A DNA stretch of 64,000 bases from Woeseia sp. (GTDB taxonomy: Bacteria > Pseudomonadota > Gammaproteobacteria > Steroidobacterales > UBA11654): NCBI GenBank assembly GCA_019653755.1, contig BPCL01000001.1, positions 62,001-126,000 of the forward strand. The letters run 5' to 3'. Position numbers and translations under genes: made by a program. Below, one piece after another: positions 16,872 through 27,334 of this stretch. Numbering within the stretch: position 1 is the stretch's first letter; every line of letters begins with the position of its first letter. The notes below the pieces were generated by a model. It worked only from the letters and a program-made list of their open reading frames with translations. It was not told where the DNA came from and ran no database searches.

Positions 16872-17648
16872 ATGATTGTTAAAAGAAATAAAAATAAAAA
16901 AAGGAACGCACTAAAAAAAGGTATATTTATTCTTCCCAATTTATTTACTAGTGCGAATGTCTTTTCAGGTTGCTTCTCAATTTTTTGCTCCATTGATGGG
17001 AGATTTGATCTTGCAGCCATAGCTATCTTTATTGCTGTTTTTTTGGATGGATTAGATGGAAGAATAGCCAGAGCTGCAAATGCCGTTTCTGATTTTGGTA
17101 AACAATATGACAGTTTGTCAGACCTTATTTCTTTCGGGGTAGCACCTGCAATTCTATATTATTCTTGGTGCTCAAATAATCCTTACGATAGTTCTCAAGA
17201 AAGAATTCTATTTCTGATTTCGTTTTTCTATATTGTTTGTACCGCTTTAAGATTGGCCCGGTTTAATAATCTTCTACAATTAAAAGATGATAACCATTTT
17301 ATAGGTCTACCTTCTCCTGCCTCTGCGACACTTTGTGCTGTTGTTGTTTGGCAATGCCACCTTAATTATATTGACCCGTTAATTAGTTACGCAATAATTT
17401 CAAGCACACTTTCCTTGTCTGCAGCACTAATGGTCTCATCAGTTAAATATAATAATTTTAAAGATCTCAAAATTTCTAATAGGATGCCTTTTATTGGAAC
17501 ATTATTTATTCCCTTGTTGATGATTTTAATCCTTTTAAACCCACCAATGATTTTAACAATCATTTCCGTTATCTTTCTTATCTCTGGACCTCTGAGTCAT
17601 CTATTGTCATTTTTTACCAAAGCAGAGCTTTCAGACAAAGAAAGCTAA
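16872..17648 (+). CDS. pssA: CDP-diacylglycerol-serine O-phosphatidyltransferase
   Basis: Membrane enzyme making phosphatidylserine, the precursor of phosphatidylethanolamine. It has a basic N-terminus (KRNKNKKRNALKKG), then FILPNLFTSANVFSGCFSI and the CDP-alcohol motif DGLDGRIARAANAVSDFGKQ continuing YDSLSDLISFG, which is the type II PssA pattern, plus about seven further hydrophobic segments. 258 residues. No ribosome-binding site is visible; a TATAAT lies just upstream. The UDG gene follows 13 bases later. Confidence 0.92.
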   Translation: MIVKRNKNKKRNALKKGIFILPNLFTSANVFSGCFSIFCSIDGRFDLAAIAIFIAVFLDGLDGRIARAANAVSDFGKQYDSLSDLISFGVAPAILYYSWCSNNPYDSSQERILFLISFFYIVCTALRLARFNNLLQLKDDNHFIGLPSPASATLCAVVVWQCHLNYIDPLISYAIISSTLSLSAALMVSSVKYNNFKDLKISNRMPFIGTLFIPLLMILILLNPPMILTIISVIFLISGPLSHLLSFFTKAELSDKES

Positions 17649-17661
17649 TTGCTTTAATTCA

Positions 17662-18303
17662 ATGCTCGATACAAATAAGATACTTCAACTCATTGGAATC
17701 CAAGGCTATAAATTAAGAGTAAATGAACACTCAGAAGAACTTGAAAACGCTAAAAGCGATTGGAGCGTATTAGAATCTGAGGTAAAAAATTGCACAAAGT
17801 GCTCTTTGCATAAAAGTAGAACTCAAACTGTTTTTGGGTCTGGAAATAAGGACTCCGATTGGCTTTTTATTGGTGAGGCCCCTGGAAAAGATGAAGATCT
17901 TCAAGGAGAACCTTTTGTCGGAAGAGCGGGTCGGCTATTAAATGAGATTATTTTCTCAATAGGCTTGAATAGAGAGAACATCTATATAGCCAATATACTT
18001 AAATGCAGACCTCCAAAAAATAGAGACCCTTCATCAAAGGAGATAAATTTATGTAGTTCTTACTTAGAACAACAAATTAGAATGATATCGCCAAAAATAA
18101 TAATTGCTGTTGGTAGAATTGCGGCACAAAACCTTTTAGGATCTGATTTAACGATGGGAAAATTAAGAGGTACTGTTCATAGTTATAGTCCGGAAAACAT
18201 CCCTGTGGTAGTTTTGTATCATCCTGCATATCTTTTAAGAAGCCCATCACAAAAATACAAAGTCTGGTCAGATCTTCAATTGGCAAGATCTGTAATGGAA
18301 TAA
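17662..18303 (+). CDS. uracil-DNA glycosylase family 4 (iron-sulfur type)
   Basis: Removes uracil from DNA. After an N-terminal 35 residues come CTKCSLHKSRTQTVFGSG, GEAPGKDEDLQGEPFVGRAG (active-site region of family 4), YIANILKCRPPKNRDP, IIAVGRIAAQNLLG and VVVLYHPAYLLRSP. The Cys residues at CTKC, LKC and NLCSSY are placed as in [4Fe-4S] UDGs. 213 residues. It is the second gene of a pssA-UDG-MFS row with gaps of 13 and 3 bases. Confidence 0.9.
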   Translation: MLDTNKILQLIGIQGYKLRVNEHSEELENAKSDWSVLESEVKNCTKCSLHKSRTQTVFGSGNKDSDWLFIGEAPGKDEDLQGEPFVGRAGRLLNEIIFSIGLNRENIYIANILKCRPPKNRDPSSKEINLCSSYLEQQIRMISPKIIIAVGRIAAQNLLGSDLTMGKLRGTVHSYSPENIPVVVLYHPAYLLRSPSQKYKVWSDLQLARSVME

Positions 18304-18306
18304 TCT

Positions 18307-19557
18307 ATGAATTATTTGAGGAAAAAGAATGTAATCTCATGGGCCTTATACGATTGGGCTAACTCTGCTTTTGCTACAACTGTGATGGCTGGATTTTTTC
18401 CAATCTTTTTTAAGGCTTATTGGGCTAACGATTTATCTGACATCGACAGCACAGCTATGGTTGGTTATGCAAATTCCTTTTCTGGTCTTGTAGTAGTTAT
18501 TTTAGCACCAATATTAGGAGCCTTTGCAGACTTGGGCGCTAAACGAAAAAGATTCTTAGGTATGTTTGCATCTCTTGGAATTGTTTGCACAGCATCATTC
18601 TATTTTGTTCCCGAAGGTCAATGGGTTATTGCTGCATTACTCTATGGAATTGCTTGCATAGGTTTTTCTGGGGGGAATATTTTTTATGATTCCTTGATTG
18701 TTTCTGTTTCTGATCAATCAAACAGGAATCAAGTTTCTGCCTTAGGTTATTCATTGGGCTATTTGGGAGGAGGTATTTTATTTCTTTTGAATGTATTGAT
18801 GTACCTCTATCCTGAATCATTTAATATTAGCTCATCATCTGAAGCAGTTCTCTTGTCGTTTATGACCGTAGCTGTGTGGTGGGCGCTCTTTTCATTGCCT
18901 TTATTTAAAAATGTTAAAGAATCTACCCATTTAAATGATGATAACGGATTCACTAAGACGATGGTGAGATCCTTTAAGGAAGTCTACTCAACCTTAATTG
19001 AAATCAGAAAATATAAAAGAGTGGGCATCTTCCTTTTAGCATACTGGTTCTATATGGATGGCATCGATACCATTGTTAGGATGTCAACTGCCTATGGAAC
19101 CGATATAGGCTTAGATGCTTCATCATTGATTACTGCACTTATACTTACTCAATTTGTAGGTTTTCCTGCGACACTATTTTTTGGTTATTTAGCTGATCGT
19201 ATTGGGTTCCAGAAAATTCTTAGTATTGGAATAATTATCTATATTGTTATTTGTTTTTTTGCGTATTCCATGACAACAGCTACAGAATTTTATGTGTTGG
19301 CAGCCACTGTTGGCCTGGTGATGGGAGGCATGCAAGCAGTTAGCAGAGCTTTTTTTAGTAGTATTATACCTAAGGACAAAGAGGCACAATTCTTTGGTTT
19401 TTATAACCTAGTTGGGAAATCAGCTGTGGTTTTCGGCCCAGCTTTGGTTTCATTGTTTGCTGTAGCATTCAATGATTCAAGGATTGGGATTATAAGCCTA
19501 TTAATTCTTTTTATCCCTGGACTGATAATCTTATGGATGGTTCCAGATGAAGATTAA
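18307..19557 (+). CDS. UMF1/Atg22-like MFS transporter
   Basis: A 416-residue MFS protein. The N-terminus ISWALYDWANSAFATTVMAG with the following FFPIFFKAYWA is the signature of the UMF1 (Atg22-like) family. About 12 helices are visible, and LFFGYLADRIGFQK is the loop between helices in the second half. Substrates in bacteria are not established; the yeast relative releases amino acids from the vacuole. It starts 3 bases after the UDG gene and overlaps the convergent valS end by 4 bases. Confidence 0.88.
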   Translation: MNYLRKKNVISWALYDWANSAFATTVMAGFFPIFFKAYWANDLSDIDSTAMVGYANSFSGLVVVILAPILGAFADLGAKRKRFLGMFASLGIVCTASFYFVPEGQWVIAALLYGIACIGFSGGNIFYDSLIVSVSDQSNRNQVSALGYSLGYLGGGILFLLNVLMYLYPESFNISSSSEAVLLSFMTVAVWWALFSLPLFKNVKESTHLNDDNGFTKTMVRSFKEVYSTLIEIRKYKRVGIFLLAYWFYMDGIDTIVRMSTAYGTDIGLDASSLITALILTQFVGFPATLFFGYLADRIGFQKILSIGIIIYIVICFFAYSMTTATEFYVLAATVGLVMGGMQAVSRAFFSSIIPKDKEAQFFGFYNLVGKSAVVFGPALVSLFAVAFNDSRIGIISLLILFIPGLIILWMVPDED

Positions 19558-22315
19558 TTTGATGAGAGCATTCTAATTTGCTCCTCAATTTTTTCTTGGT
19601 CAAATTCTAGCTTCTCAAGTTTATTTTTTAGCTCTTCAACTACTTCTTTTGGGGCTTTATTAATAAAGTCTTTGTTTGTTAACCTATTTTTTACTGAGTT
19701 AACTTCAGATGAATTTTTATCAAACTTTTTCTTTAGTCTTTTCGTTTCTTCATCAATATCAATTATGCCTTCTAATGGAATGAGTATTTTAGATTTTCCT
19801 AAAAGAGCAATTGCAGAGATTGGTGTATCTTCTTTCTTTTTTAAAACCTTAATGTCATTTAAGGAAGCTAGGTCTTTTATCAATGAACTAGTTTGATCCA
19901 GTATTTCTATATCTTCGGTGTTGGTTTCTTCTAACAGAACATCAATCTTCACCTTCGGTGAGATGTTCATTTCTGAACGTATTTGTCGAACATTAGTAAC
20001 AAAAGATTGAAGCCACTCAATACTCTCATTGTCTGTCTTAGTGATTTTAAGATCATATTTTTCAGGGAAGCTCTGCATCATTATGCTCTTACTTGCATTA
20101 CTGTCGATTAACGACTGCCAGATTTCTTCAGTGATAAATGGAATGATTGGATGTAGGGCCCTTAATGATTTTTCTAAAACACTTATTAAATTATTCTTTG
20201 TTACTAATTTCTCTTCCTCAGATTGACCGGGATCATTCAAAAAAGATTTTGATAGTTCAAGATACCAATCACAGTAATCATTCCAGATAAACTCATATAA
20301 GGCTTTAGCAGCTCTATCTAATCGATATGCATTGAAGTTGTGTTCAACAGTATCAAGAGTGTCATTAAGTCTAGACTGGATCCATTTATCTATTAAATTT
20401 AAATCTTTAGAATCAGTGGATTCTTTCTTAAATACCATGTCAGACGTGTTCATTTTTACAAAACGGGTAGCGTTCCATAGTTTATTGCAGAAATTCCTAT
20501 ACCCCTCCACTCGATTTAAATCGAGCCTAATATCTCTGCCTGTTGTGGCTAAAATTGCAAAAGTGAACCTTAATGCATCAGTTCCAAATTCTGGGATACC
20601 GTTTGGAAACTCTTTTTTTGTTTCTTTGATTATCCTATCTGCCATTTCCGGTTGCATTAACCCTTGAGTCCTTTTTTCGACAAGAGAGTCTAAATCTATT
20701 CCATCAATGAGATCAATTGGATCCAAAATATTTCCTTTTGATTTTGACATTTTTTGTCCATTCTTATCTCTAATCAGTCCATGGATATATATTTCATTGA
20801 AGGGTATTTCACCCATAAATTTAATTCCCATCATGATCATCCTAGAAACCCAGAAGAAAATTATGTCAAAACCTGTAACTAAGACACTGGTTGGATAAAA
20901 AGTTTCTAGATCATAAGTTTTTTTTGGCCAGCCTAGACTAGAAAAAGGCCATAACGCTGATGAAAACCATGTATCTAGGACATCCTCATCTTGTTTCAAT
21001 TGAGTTGACGAACTTATGTTATTTTTATCTCTAATTTCCTCCTCATTTGTTCCAACATATACATTATTGTCTTCGTCATACCATGCTGGAATTCTATGAC
21101 CCCACCATAATTGTCTACTGATACACCAATCTTGTATATTTTCCATCCATTCAAAATATGTTTTAGACCAATTCTCAGGAACAAATTTTATATCACCTTC
21201 TTTTACAGCTCTTATAGCGGGTTCAGCAAGAGGTTCATTTTGACGAACCATTGATCTGTAAGAAAAGGCTCTAGAATAGCTCCACTTCTATCCCCTCTGG
21301 GAACACTGAGGTTATAGTCTTCAATTTTTTCTATAAGATCTAATCCTTGCATTTCTTGAACAATTAATTTTCTAGCCTCAAAACGATCTAAGCCAATATA
21401 TTTTTCTGGTACAGATTTATTCATAGACGCTTCTCGTGTCAAAATATTAATCACATCAAGGGAATGCTTTTTACCAATTTCAAAATCATTGAAGTCATGT
21501 CCGGGCGTGATTTTTACGCACCCACTACCAAAGTCTTGGTCGACATATTCATCAGCAATAATAGGTATTTGTCTGTCAGTCAAAGGTAAATTAACCACTT
21601 TGCCAATTAAGTCTTTATAGCGACTGTCTTTTGGGTTAACAGCTACTGCGGTGTCACCTAACATAGTTTCAGGCCTTGTGGTGGCAACAACAATGAAATT
21701 ATCTGAGTCATTTATAGGGTATCTAAAGTGCCATAAATGACCGCTTTCATCTGATTGCATTACCTCTAGGTCAGAGAGTGCTGTCAACAGAATAGGATCC
21801 CAATTTACAAGTCTTTTACCCTTATAAATGAGCCCTTCTTCATAAAGTTTAATGAAAACTTCTCTAACACCATTTGCAAGCTCATCATCCATGGTGAACT
21901 TTTCTTTGGTCCAGTCAGTGGAAGTACCAAGCCTTTTCATTTGTCTTGTTATTGTGTCACCGGATTGTTTTTTCCATTTCCAAACCTTCTTCTCGAAAGC
22001 ATTTCTTCCTAATTCTGTTCTGGAGATTCCTTCAATTTCAAGTTGTCTTTCAACAACCATTTGAGTTGCTATACCTGCATGATCTGTTCCTACTTGCCAG
22101 AGTGTATTTTTCCCTTTCATTCTCTGATATCGGATCAATGTATCCATAATAGTGTCTTGGAACGCATGACCCATATGCAGAGTTCCTGTCACATTAGGCG
22201 GAGGAATCACTATACAAAAAGAGTCCCCTTGCTTGCTTGGAGCAAAGTAGCCTGAGTTTTCCCAGTTTTTATAGATCTTTTGTTCTATTGAACTTGGATT
22301 GTATGTCTTTTCCAT
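19554..22315 (-). CDS. valS: valyl-tRNA synthetase, frameshifted as assembled
   Basis: Class I synthetase charging tRNA-Val, about 920 residues. Seen: [20 protein letters not shown] (HIGH motif), the editing domain with [17 protein letters not shown], the signature [10 protein letters not shown], the anticodon-binding domain, and a C-terminal coiled-coil arm ([12 protein letters not shown] onward). The gene is in two frames: the first ends just after LTDQWFVKM and the second picks up at [13 protein letters not shown]. One G added after the ATG near 21235 joins them. The enzyme is essential, so a sequence error is far likelier than a dead gene. Third gene of the pepA-holC-valS order common in gammaproteobacteria. 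Confidence 0.95.
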
Positions 22316-22317
22316 AT

Positions 22318-22761
22318 TTAGTCCGCTTTATGAGACTTGATTATAAATCCATTTGATTTATATGACTTCCATTTTTCTCTAGCAATCTTTTTCTTATCTT
22401 CATCATTTTCAACGATTTCATGGATCTTATCACTATCTTTACTAGCCTCTGGAATCTGATTACTAAGATTTACTATCGCTATGATATTGCTAGCCTGATT
22501 TTCTTGCCAGCCAATCTCTATTGGTGATCCATTTTCTTTGCTTATAAGGCTATGTGGCACAAAACTTTCTTGTCTAAATGTCCATAGCAATGCATCAATT
22601 TCGTTAGCTTCGTCTTCATTATTGCAGTGAATGTAGATAGAAGAAGTGCCTTGTTTATATCCTTTCTCAACTAATCTACAGGCATAAACAAGCAAATCCC
22701 TTCCAGATTTTTTTTTAAACTGATGAAATAAAACTTGGGGTTTCTTAATTGCTTGATTCAC
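22318..22761 (-). CDS. holC: DNA polymerase III chi subunit
   Basis: Clamp-loader accessory subunit that links the replicase to SSB. It has 147 residues, with [20 protein letters not shown] near the N-terminus, [20 protein letters not shown], and [20 protein letters not shown] in the middle, which match the chi family. Its position between pepA and valS supports the call. It overlaps the end of pepA by 17 bases and ends 2 bases before valS. Confidence 0.88.
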   Translation of the reverse strand: MNQAIKKPQVLFHQFKKKSGRDLLVYACRLVEKGYKQGTSSIYIHCNNEDEANEIDALLWTFRQESFVPHSLISKENGSPIEIGWQENQASNIIAIVNLSNQIPEASKDSDKIHEIVENDEDKKKIAREKWKSYKSNGFIIKSHKAD

Positions 22762-24247
22762 TTATAAGGAATTCAGAAACTAAAGCGACCGGTCTTCCCG
22801 TTGCACCTTTATTTGCACCTTCTAACCAAGCGACACCAGCAATATCAATATGGGCCCAGTCAAAATCACCTACAAATTTTTCAAGAAAGCAGCCAGCCGT
22901 AATTGTCCCGGCACCTGATCCTCTAGTGCTTATATTTGCCACATCAGCAAAGTTACTAACAATCTGATTCGCATAATCTTCCGTTAATGGGAGTCTCCAT
23001 GTGGCATCTCCGGAAGCTAAACCTGCATTGATAATTTTTTCAGCCAATACATCAGAATTAGACATCAAACCCGAATGATGTGCACCAAGAGCAACAACGC
23101 ATGCTCCAGTTAAGGTTGCCATATCAATAATAAATTTTGGCTTAAATCTTTGAGCATAGGTCAATGCATCAGCCAGTATTAGTCTGCCTTCAGCATCCGT
23201 GTTCAAAATTTCTATGGTTTGACCAGACATTGATTTAACAATATCACCTGGTTTTGTTGCTGTAGAGCTAGGTACATTTTCACATGTGGGGACTAGAAAG
23301 ACGGCATTGATTGGTAAATTTAGTTCAGCTACGACTTGAATTAATCCTATTGTTGTTGCCGCACCGCACATGTCGTATTTCATCTCATCCATACCATTTG
23401 ATGGTTTTAGTGAAATACCTCCAGTATCAAAGGTGATACCTTTCCCGACAATAGCGATCGGTTTATCGCTCTTTTTAGAGCCTTTATATTCAGCTATTAT
23501 TAGTTTTGCTGGTTCTTTTGCTCCCGCTGTTACTGATAAGAGTGAATGCATACCTAGCTTTCTCATTTGTGCTTCATTCATAACCTTTAAAGTTAAGGAT
23601 TTATGTTTTGAGGCAATCTTTCTCGCCTCTTTTGCTAGATACGATGGTGTGCAAATATTTGAAGGGAGATCTCCAAGCATTCTAACTTTTTGAGTCGCTT
23701 TTCCTATTGCATCTCCTTCATCAAAACCTTTCTTCATTAGAGCAATTCTTGGTTGCCCATTAGTTCCATGTGATATCTTTTTTAAGGATATCTTCTTTGC
23801 ATTGCTTTTCTTTGTGGTTGTGTATTGGTATGAAACATGATGCCAAGCTTCAGCAAGAATCCTTGTTGATCGATGTTGTGACTCAGGTTTTTTTCCACAA
23901 ATATCACTTGTACTAAGATAGCTAATTACAGATTTATGAGAGGTGCTTGAAAGTTTTGCTAGCGATGACGTTAATGCTTTTTTGTAATTCTTTTCAGAGT
24001 ATTTATCGTACTCACCACAGCCAACAAGCATCAGCCTTTTATAGCCTTTGCCAACAACGGGTAAAATTCTTGTCTGGCCGATTTTACCTTGTATATCATC
24101 GTTCTTTTGAAAATCATCAATTACCTTATTGTTTGCTGTATTTATGGTTTTTGTAGCTCCTCGCAATTTCTTATCTTTAAAAATTGGCAGGATTAGACAA
24201 TCTGCTTTAGCTTCTGTTGCTTTATTAGTGTTTATTTGAAAATTCAT
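22745..24247 (-). CDS. pepA: leucyl aminopeptidase (M17)
   Basis: Cytosolic two-metal aminopeptidase of 500 residues. The metal and catalytic sites are visible: VGKGITFDTGGISLKP, MKYDMCGAA, and the M17 signature NTDAEGRLILADALTYA. The C-terminal domain ends with HIDIAGVAWLEG and GATGRPV. PepA in enterobacteria also acts as a DNA-binding accessory protein in recombination and regulation; that role is not testable here. First gene of pepA-holC-valS, divergent from lptF across a 165-base gap that should hold both promoters. Confidence 0.96.
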   Translation of the reverse strand: MNFQINTNKATEAKADCLILPIFKDKKLRGATKTINTANNKVIDDFQKNDDIQGKIGQTRILPVVGKGYKRLMLVGCGEYDKYSEKNYKKALTSSLAKLSSTSHKSVISYLSTSDICGKKPESQHRSTRILAEAWHHVSYQYTTTKKSNAKKISLKKISHGTNGQPRIALMKKGFDEGDAIGKATQKVRMLGDLPSNICTPSYLAKEARKIASKHKSLTLKVMNEAQMRKLGMHSLLSVTAGAKEPAKLIIAEYKGSKKSDKPIAIVGKGITFDTGGISLKPSNGMDEMKYDMCGAATTIGLIQVVAELNLPINAVFLVPTCENVPSSTATKPGDIVKSMSGQTIEILNTDAEGRLILADALTYAQRFKPKFIIDMATLTGACVVALGAHHSGLMSNSDVLAEKIINAGLASGDATWRLPLTEDYANQIVSNFADVANISTRGSGAGTITAGCFLEKFVGDFDWAHIDIAGVAWLEGANKGATGRPVALVSEFLISESSN

Positions 24248-24412
24248 TTTATTACCTATTTATTTATTTTTTTAAAAGGAAAATATCAAAACCAACTATA
24301 ATCTATATAGTTTCAGTATGACGATAATTGTAGTGTAATGGTATTAGCTTTGAAACCAATAATTAAAGGACTTTATTTATTTATTAACTAACTCAATGAA
24401 ATAACAGAATGC

Positions 24413-25498
24413 ATGAATAAAATTCTTGGGCAATATTTTTTAAAAGAACTGGCAGTGACTTGGTTTTCTGTAACTTTTATTCTGCTCGTTGTCTTAGCCA
24501 CAAATAAATTTGCTGATGTTATTGGTGATATTGCTTCAGGTGATTTACCGCCTGCTTCACTAGTGCAAATAATCCTTTATTCCTCGATAGATTATTTAGT
24601 GATCTTGATTCCATTAAGTACTTTTTTATCAATTCTAATAGTATTGGGTCGTTTTTATAAAGATCAAGAGATGACAGCGATACTGAGTTCAGGAATAGGT
24701 CCATCTTTTATCTATAGAATTTTAATACTTCCAATGATTGTTCTGACAATTGCATTATTTTCAATTTCAGTTTATTTATCTCCTGAGGCCAGAAAGAATA
24801 TAGAGTTTTCAAAACAAAATGCTCTTTCAAACATTGGGATTGAGTTTTTTGAACCTGGGAGATTTATAACTTTAAAGGATCGTTCAGTTTTCTATTCCAA
24901 GGAAAGATATGATGACAATCGTTTTGTCGAAGTCTTCTTGCAGACGGAGCTAGGAGATGAGGTCAGTGTCGTGACTGCAGAGTATGCTGAGATTCAAACA
25001 AATACAAATGACAATTTTCTAGTTTTTTTTAATGGCAAGAGGTATCAGGGCAAGCCTGGAGATATAGATTTTAGGATTTTAGAGTTCTCAGAACATCAGT
25101 TGCCTTTATATATAAATGAAAAAAATGAAACAGATAAAGATATTTCTACTGAGAATTTCAATCTCCTTCTCAATGCAAAAGATTTAGAATCAAAAGCAGA
25201 ATTGCAGTGGCGTCTTTCTCCCTCAATAGCTTTAATTATTTTAGTTTTACTCTCTATACCATTAAGTAGATCTTCACCAAGGCAGGGACAATATGGAGGA
25301 TTAGTTTTAGGGATATTAATTTATATGATTTATGTGAATTTATTAGGAGCAGCTAGGGTTTGGTTTGAGCAAGGGGACTCTCCAGAAATATATGGCATTT
25401 GGTGGGTTCACGCTGTTGCTTTAGCATTCACTTCTTTAATGATTTTATCTAGCTATAATTTTTTTAGTCGCCTAAAACAAAGAGGTCTTAGAAATTGA
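24413..25498 (+). CDS. lptF: LPS export permease LptF
   Basis: Inner-membrane permease of the LptB2FG ABC transporter that extracts LPS and sends it to LptC and LptA. It has 361 residues: three helices at the N-terminus (from KILGQYFLKELAVTW), a periplasmic jellyroll region of about 180 residues, then three helices at the C-terminus containing WRLSPSIALIILVLLSIPLS. The order lptF-lptG diverging from pepA is conserved in gammaproteobacteria. The lptG start overlaps by 4 bases. Confidence 0.94.
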   Translation: MNKILGQYFLKELAVTWFSVTFILLVVLATNKFADVIGDIASGDLPPASLVQIILYSSIDYLVILIPLSTFLSILIVLGRFYKDQEMTAILSSGIGPSFIYRILILPMIVLTIALFSISVYLSPEARKNIEFSKQNALSNIGIEFFEPGRFITLKDRSVFYSKERYDDNRFVEVFLQTELGDEVSVVTAEYAEIQTNTNDNFLVFFNGKRYQGKPGDIDFRILEFSEHQLPLYINEKNETDKDISTENFNLLLNAKDLESKAELQWRLSPSIALIILVLLSIPLSRSSPRQGQYGGLVLGILIYMIYVNLLGAARVWFEQGDSPEIYGIWWVHAVALAFTSLMILSSYNFFSRLKQRGLRN

Positions 25499-26565
25499 AA
25501 CTAATAGATTGGTATATTTTTAAAGCAATTTCAAAAATGACATTAGTTGTTCTCTTTGTTTTTGCAGCGCTTTCTGGCTTTGTTGATTTTATATCCCAGA
25601 CTGATGACATTGGTATTGGGGAATATGGAGTTTATGAAGCTGTCCAATACACACTTTTGAAGTTACCGAGTTCCGTATTTCAGCTTATACCTATAATAGT
25701 TTTAATAGGAAGTTTGATTGGTCTGGGTAATTTAAGTAAAAATAATGAAATCACCGTGATTCTGTCGTCTGGCTTCTCCTTTTTTAGAGTGTCTTTATCG
25801 ACATTATTTGCCGGCCTGATTTTATGTTTTTTGACCATTAGTCTAGGAGAGTACCTCTCACCTCCAATGGAGAGACTTGCTGACCAGTTAAGAACAAAGA
25901 ATAAATATAATTTGGAATCAATCGGCGAATCGAAGGGTTTTTGGGTGAAGGAGGAAAATAAAATAATTAATATTAATTTTGTTTCACAAAATAAGAGTTT
26001 TGGTGAATTAACTATCTTTGAGCTAGGGCTAGAGGGCCAGATTGACAAAATTTCTAGAGCATCATCAGCAGGCATTGATGATTATAATCAATGGATCTTG
26101 AGTAATCTTAGTGAGTCTATTTTCAATAGTTCCGGCATAGAATCAACCTATTCAAGATATAAAATTGATAAAACTAAGTTGGACAGAGATCTTGTAAGTC
26201 TCAGTGTAGTGAAATCAGAAGATTTGAATATTATTGAATTATTTCGATATATAGAATATTTAGAAAGTAATACTCTGGATGCTGAGTTATACAAAGCATC
26301 GTTCCACAGCAGGCTTGCCTCATTATTTGTTATCCCGATAATGTGTTTATTTGCATTACCATTGTCTTTTGGCTTCCAAAGATCAAGAGGTACAGGCTAT
26401 AGGGTCACCCTGGGTATGATTATTGGATTAGCATACTTTATTATGCAAAATACATTAATGGAATCAGTTCAGATTTATTCAATAAATCCAATTTTAATTG
26501 GGTGGTCACCATTAATACTTTTAACACTTATAACTTTAATGACCCTTAAGCTAACTAGAACCTAG
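25495..26565 (+). CDS. lptG: LPS export permease LptG
   Basis: Second permease subunit of LptB2FG. It has 356 residues with the same layout as LptF: IDWYIFKAISKMTLVVLFVF at the start, coupling-helix region LGNLSKNNEITVILSSGFS, a periplasmic domain, and FHSRLASLFVIPIMCLFALP in the C-terminal helices. The start is TTG at 25495, overlapping the lptF stop (TTGA), so translation is coupled. The two genes are probably one transcript, running into cpoB 4 bases later. Confidence 0.94.
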   Translation: MKLIDWYIFKAISKMTLVVLFVFAALSGFVDFISQTDDIGIGEYGVYEAVQYTLLKLPSSVFQLIPIIVLIGSLIGLGNLSKNNEITVILSSGFSFFRVSLSTLFAGLILCFLTISLGEYLSPPMERLADQLRTKNKYNLESIGESKGFWVKEENKIININFVSQNKSFGELTIFELGLEGQIDKISRASSAGIDDYNQWILSNLSESIFNSSGIESTYSRYKIDKTKLDRDLVSLSVVKSEDLNIIELFRYIEYLESNTLDAELYKASFHSRLASLFVIPIMCLFALPLSFGFQRSRGTGYRVTLGMIIGLAYFIMQNTLMESVQIYSINPILIGWSPLILLTLITLMTLKLTRT

Positions 26566-26569
26566 TCAA

Positions 26570-27181
26570 GTGAATATATTAATAAAGTTTTTTTTCACAA
26601 TGAGTTTAATGATTGCGATCTTTTCATGTTCGACCATAGAGATTGATCAAGAAGAATCAACAGAAGAAAACAAAAATATTATCAATCAAATAGCTCAACT
26701 TACAAAGCAGAATAAATCCAATGAAGAAGAAATTTCTTTTCTAAAGAATCAATTATCAGAGATCCAAAAGTTGATTGAAGATGAGAGCGATTCAGTTCTA
26801 CCCAATGACTCTGAAAGACAGGCTTATCAACAATCTTTTGAGCTGATCAGGACAGGAGACTATCAGGCAGCAGAAGTGGCTTTTACAAATTACATAAAGA
26901 CTTTCCAGGATAGTGATTTTATTGACGATGCTAAATTTTGGTTAGCTCAATCAATGTATTCACAAGGAGCATATAATTTAGCTTTAGAACTTTTTGAAGG
27001 CATTCAAAAAGACTATCCTCAGTCTGAGAAGATTATGGAATCAATATTAAAAGCTGGCTTTTGTCATTTTGAATTAGGCAATATAGATAAATCTATCCAA
27101 ATTTTTAAACAAATTATCGCTGATTACCCAAACTCTTCTGTTGCTCGACTTGCTTCTGAGAAGCTCGATACTATTAATTAA
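26570..27181 (+). CDS. cpoB: CpoB/YbgF-like TPR lipoprotein
   Basis: Envelope protein of the Tol-Pal neighbourhood that coordinates outer-membrane constriction with PBP1B in E. coli. It has 203 residues: a signal MNILIKFFFTMSLMIAIFSC with a lipobox-like end at Cys20, a coiled-coil segment (about 35-75, EENKNIINQIAQLTKQNKSN) that fits the trimerisation region, and TPR repeats (QAYQQSFELIRTGDYQAAEV, DAKFWLAQSMYSQGAYNLAL, AGFCHFELGNIDKSIQIF). A lipobox is unusual because E. coli CpoB is periplasmic and soluble. Start GTG, 4 bases after lptG. The tRNA-Lys gene follows, as it does downstream of the tol-pal cluster in pseudomonads. Confidence 0.85.
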   Translation: MNILIKFFFTMSLMIAIFSCSTIEIDQEESTEENKNIINQIAQLTKQNKSNEEEISFLKNQLSEIQKLIEDESDSVLPNDSERQAYQQSFELIRTGDYQAAEVAFTNYIKTFQDSDFIDDAKFWLAQSMYSQGAYNLALELFEGIQKDYPQSEKIMESILKAGFCHFELGNIDKSIQIFKQIIADYPNSSVARLASEKLDTIN

Positions 27182-27253
27182 CTGAATATGATTAAATGGC
27201 TGTTTTATTTATTACACCTAGGTTATTATTCACCAGATTTTTTATTTTCCAAA

Positions 27254-27329
27254 GGGCCGTTAGCTCAGTTGGTAGAGCAGCTGGCTTTTAACCAGTTGGT
27301 CGAAGGTTCAAATCCTTCACGGCCCACCA
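27254..27329 (+). tRNA. tRNA-Lys (anticodon TTT), CCA encoded
   Basis: A 76-base cloverleaf with acceptor stem GGGCCGT/ACGGCCC, D-arm GCTC/GAGC, anticodon stem GCTGG/CCAGT with loop CTTTTAA (anticodon TTT), T-arm GAAGG/CCTTC with loop TTCAAAT, then discriminator A and CCA. Confidence 0.98.
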
Positions 27330-27334
27330 TTTAA

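Noticed and set aside
19554-21251. Reading valS as two separate proteins (a truncated synthetase and a second one)
   Set aside because: The two frames cover consecutive parts of one ValRS with no repetition, and one added G joins them in the middle of a conserved segment.
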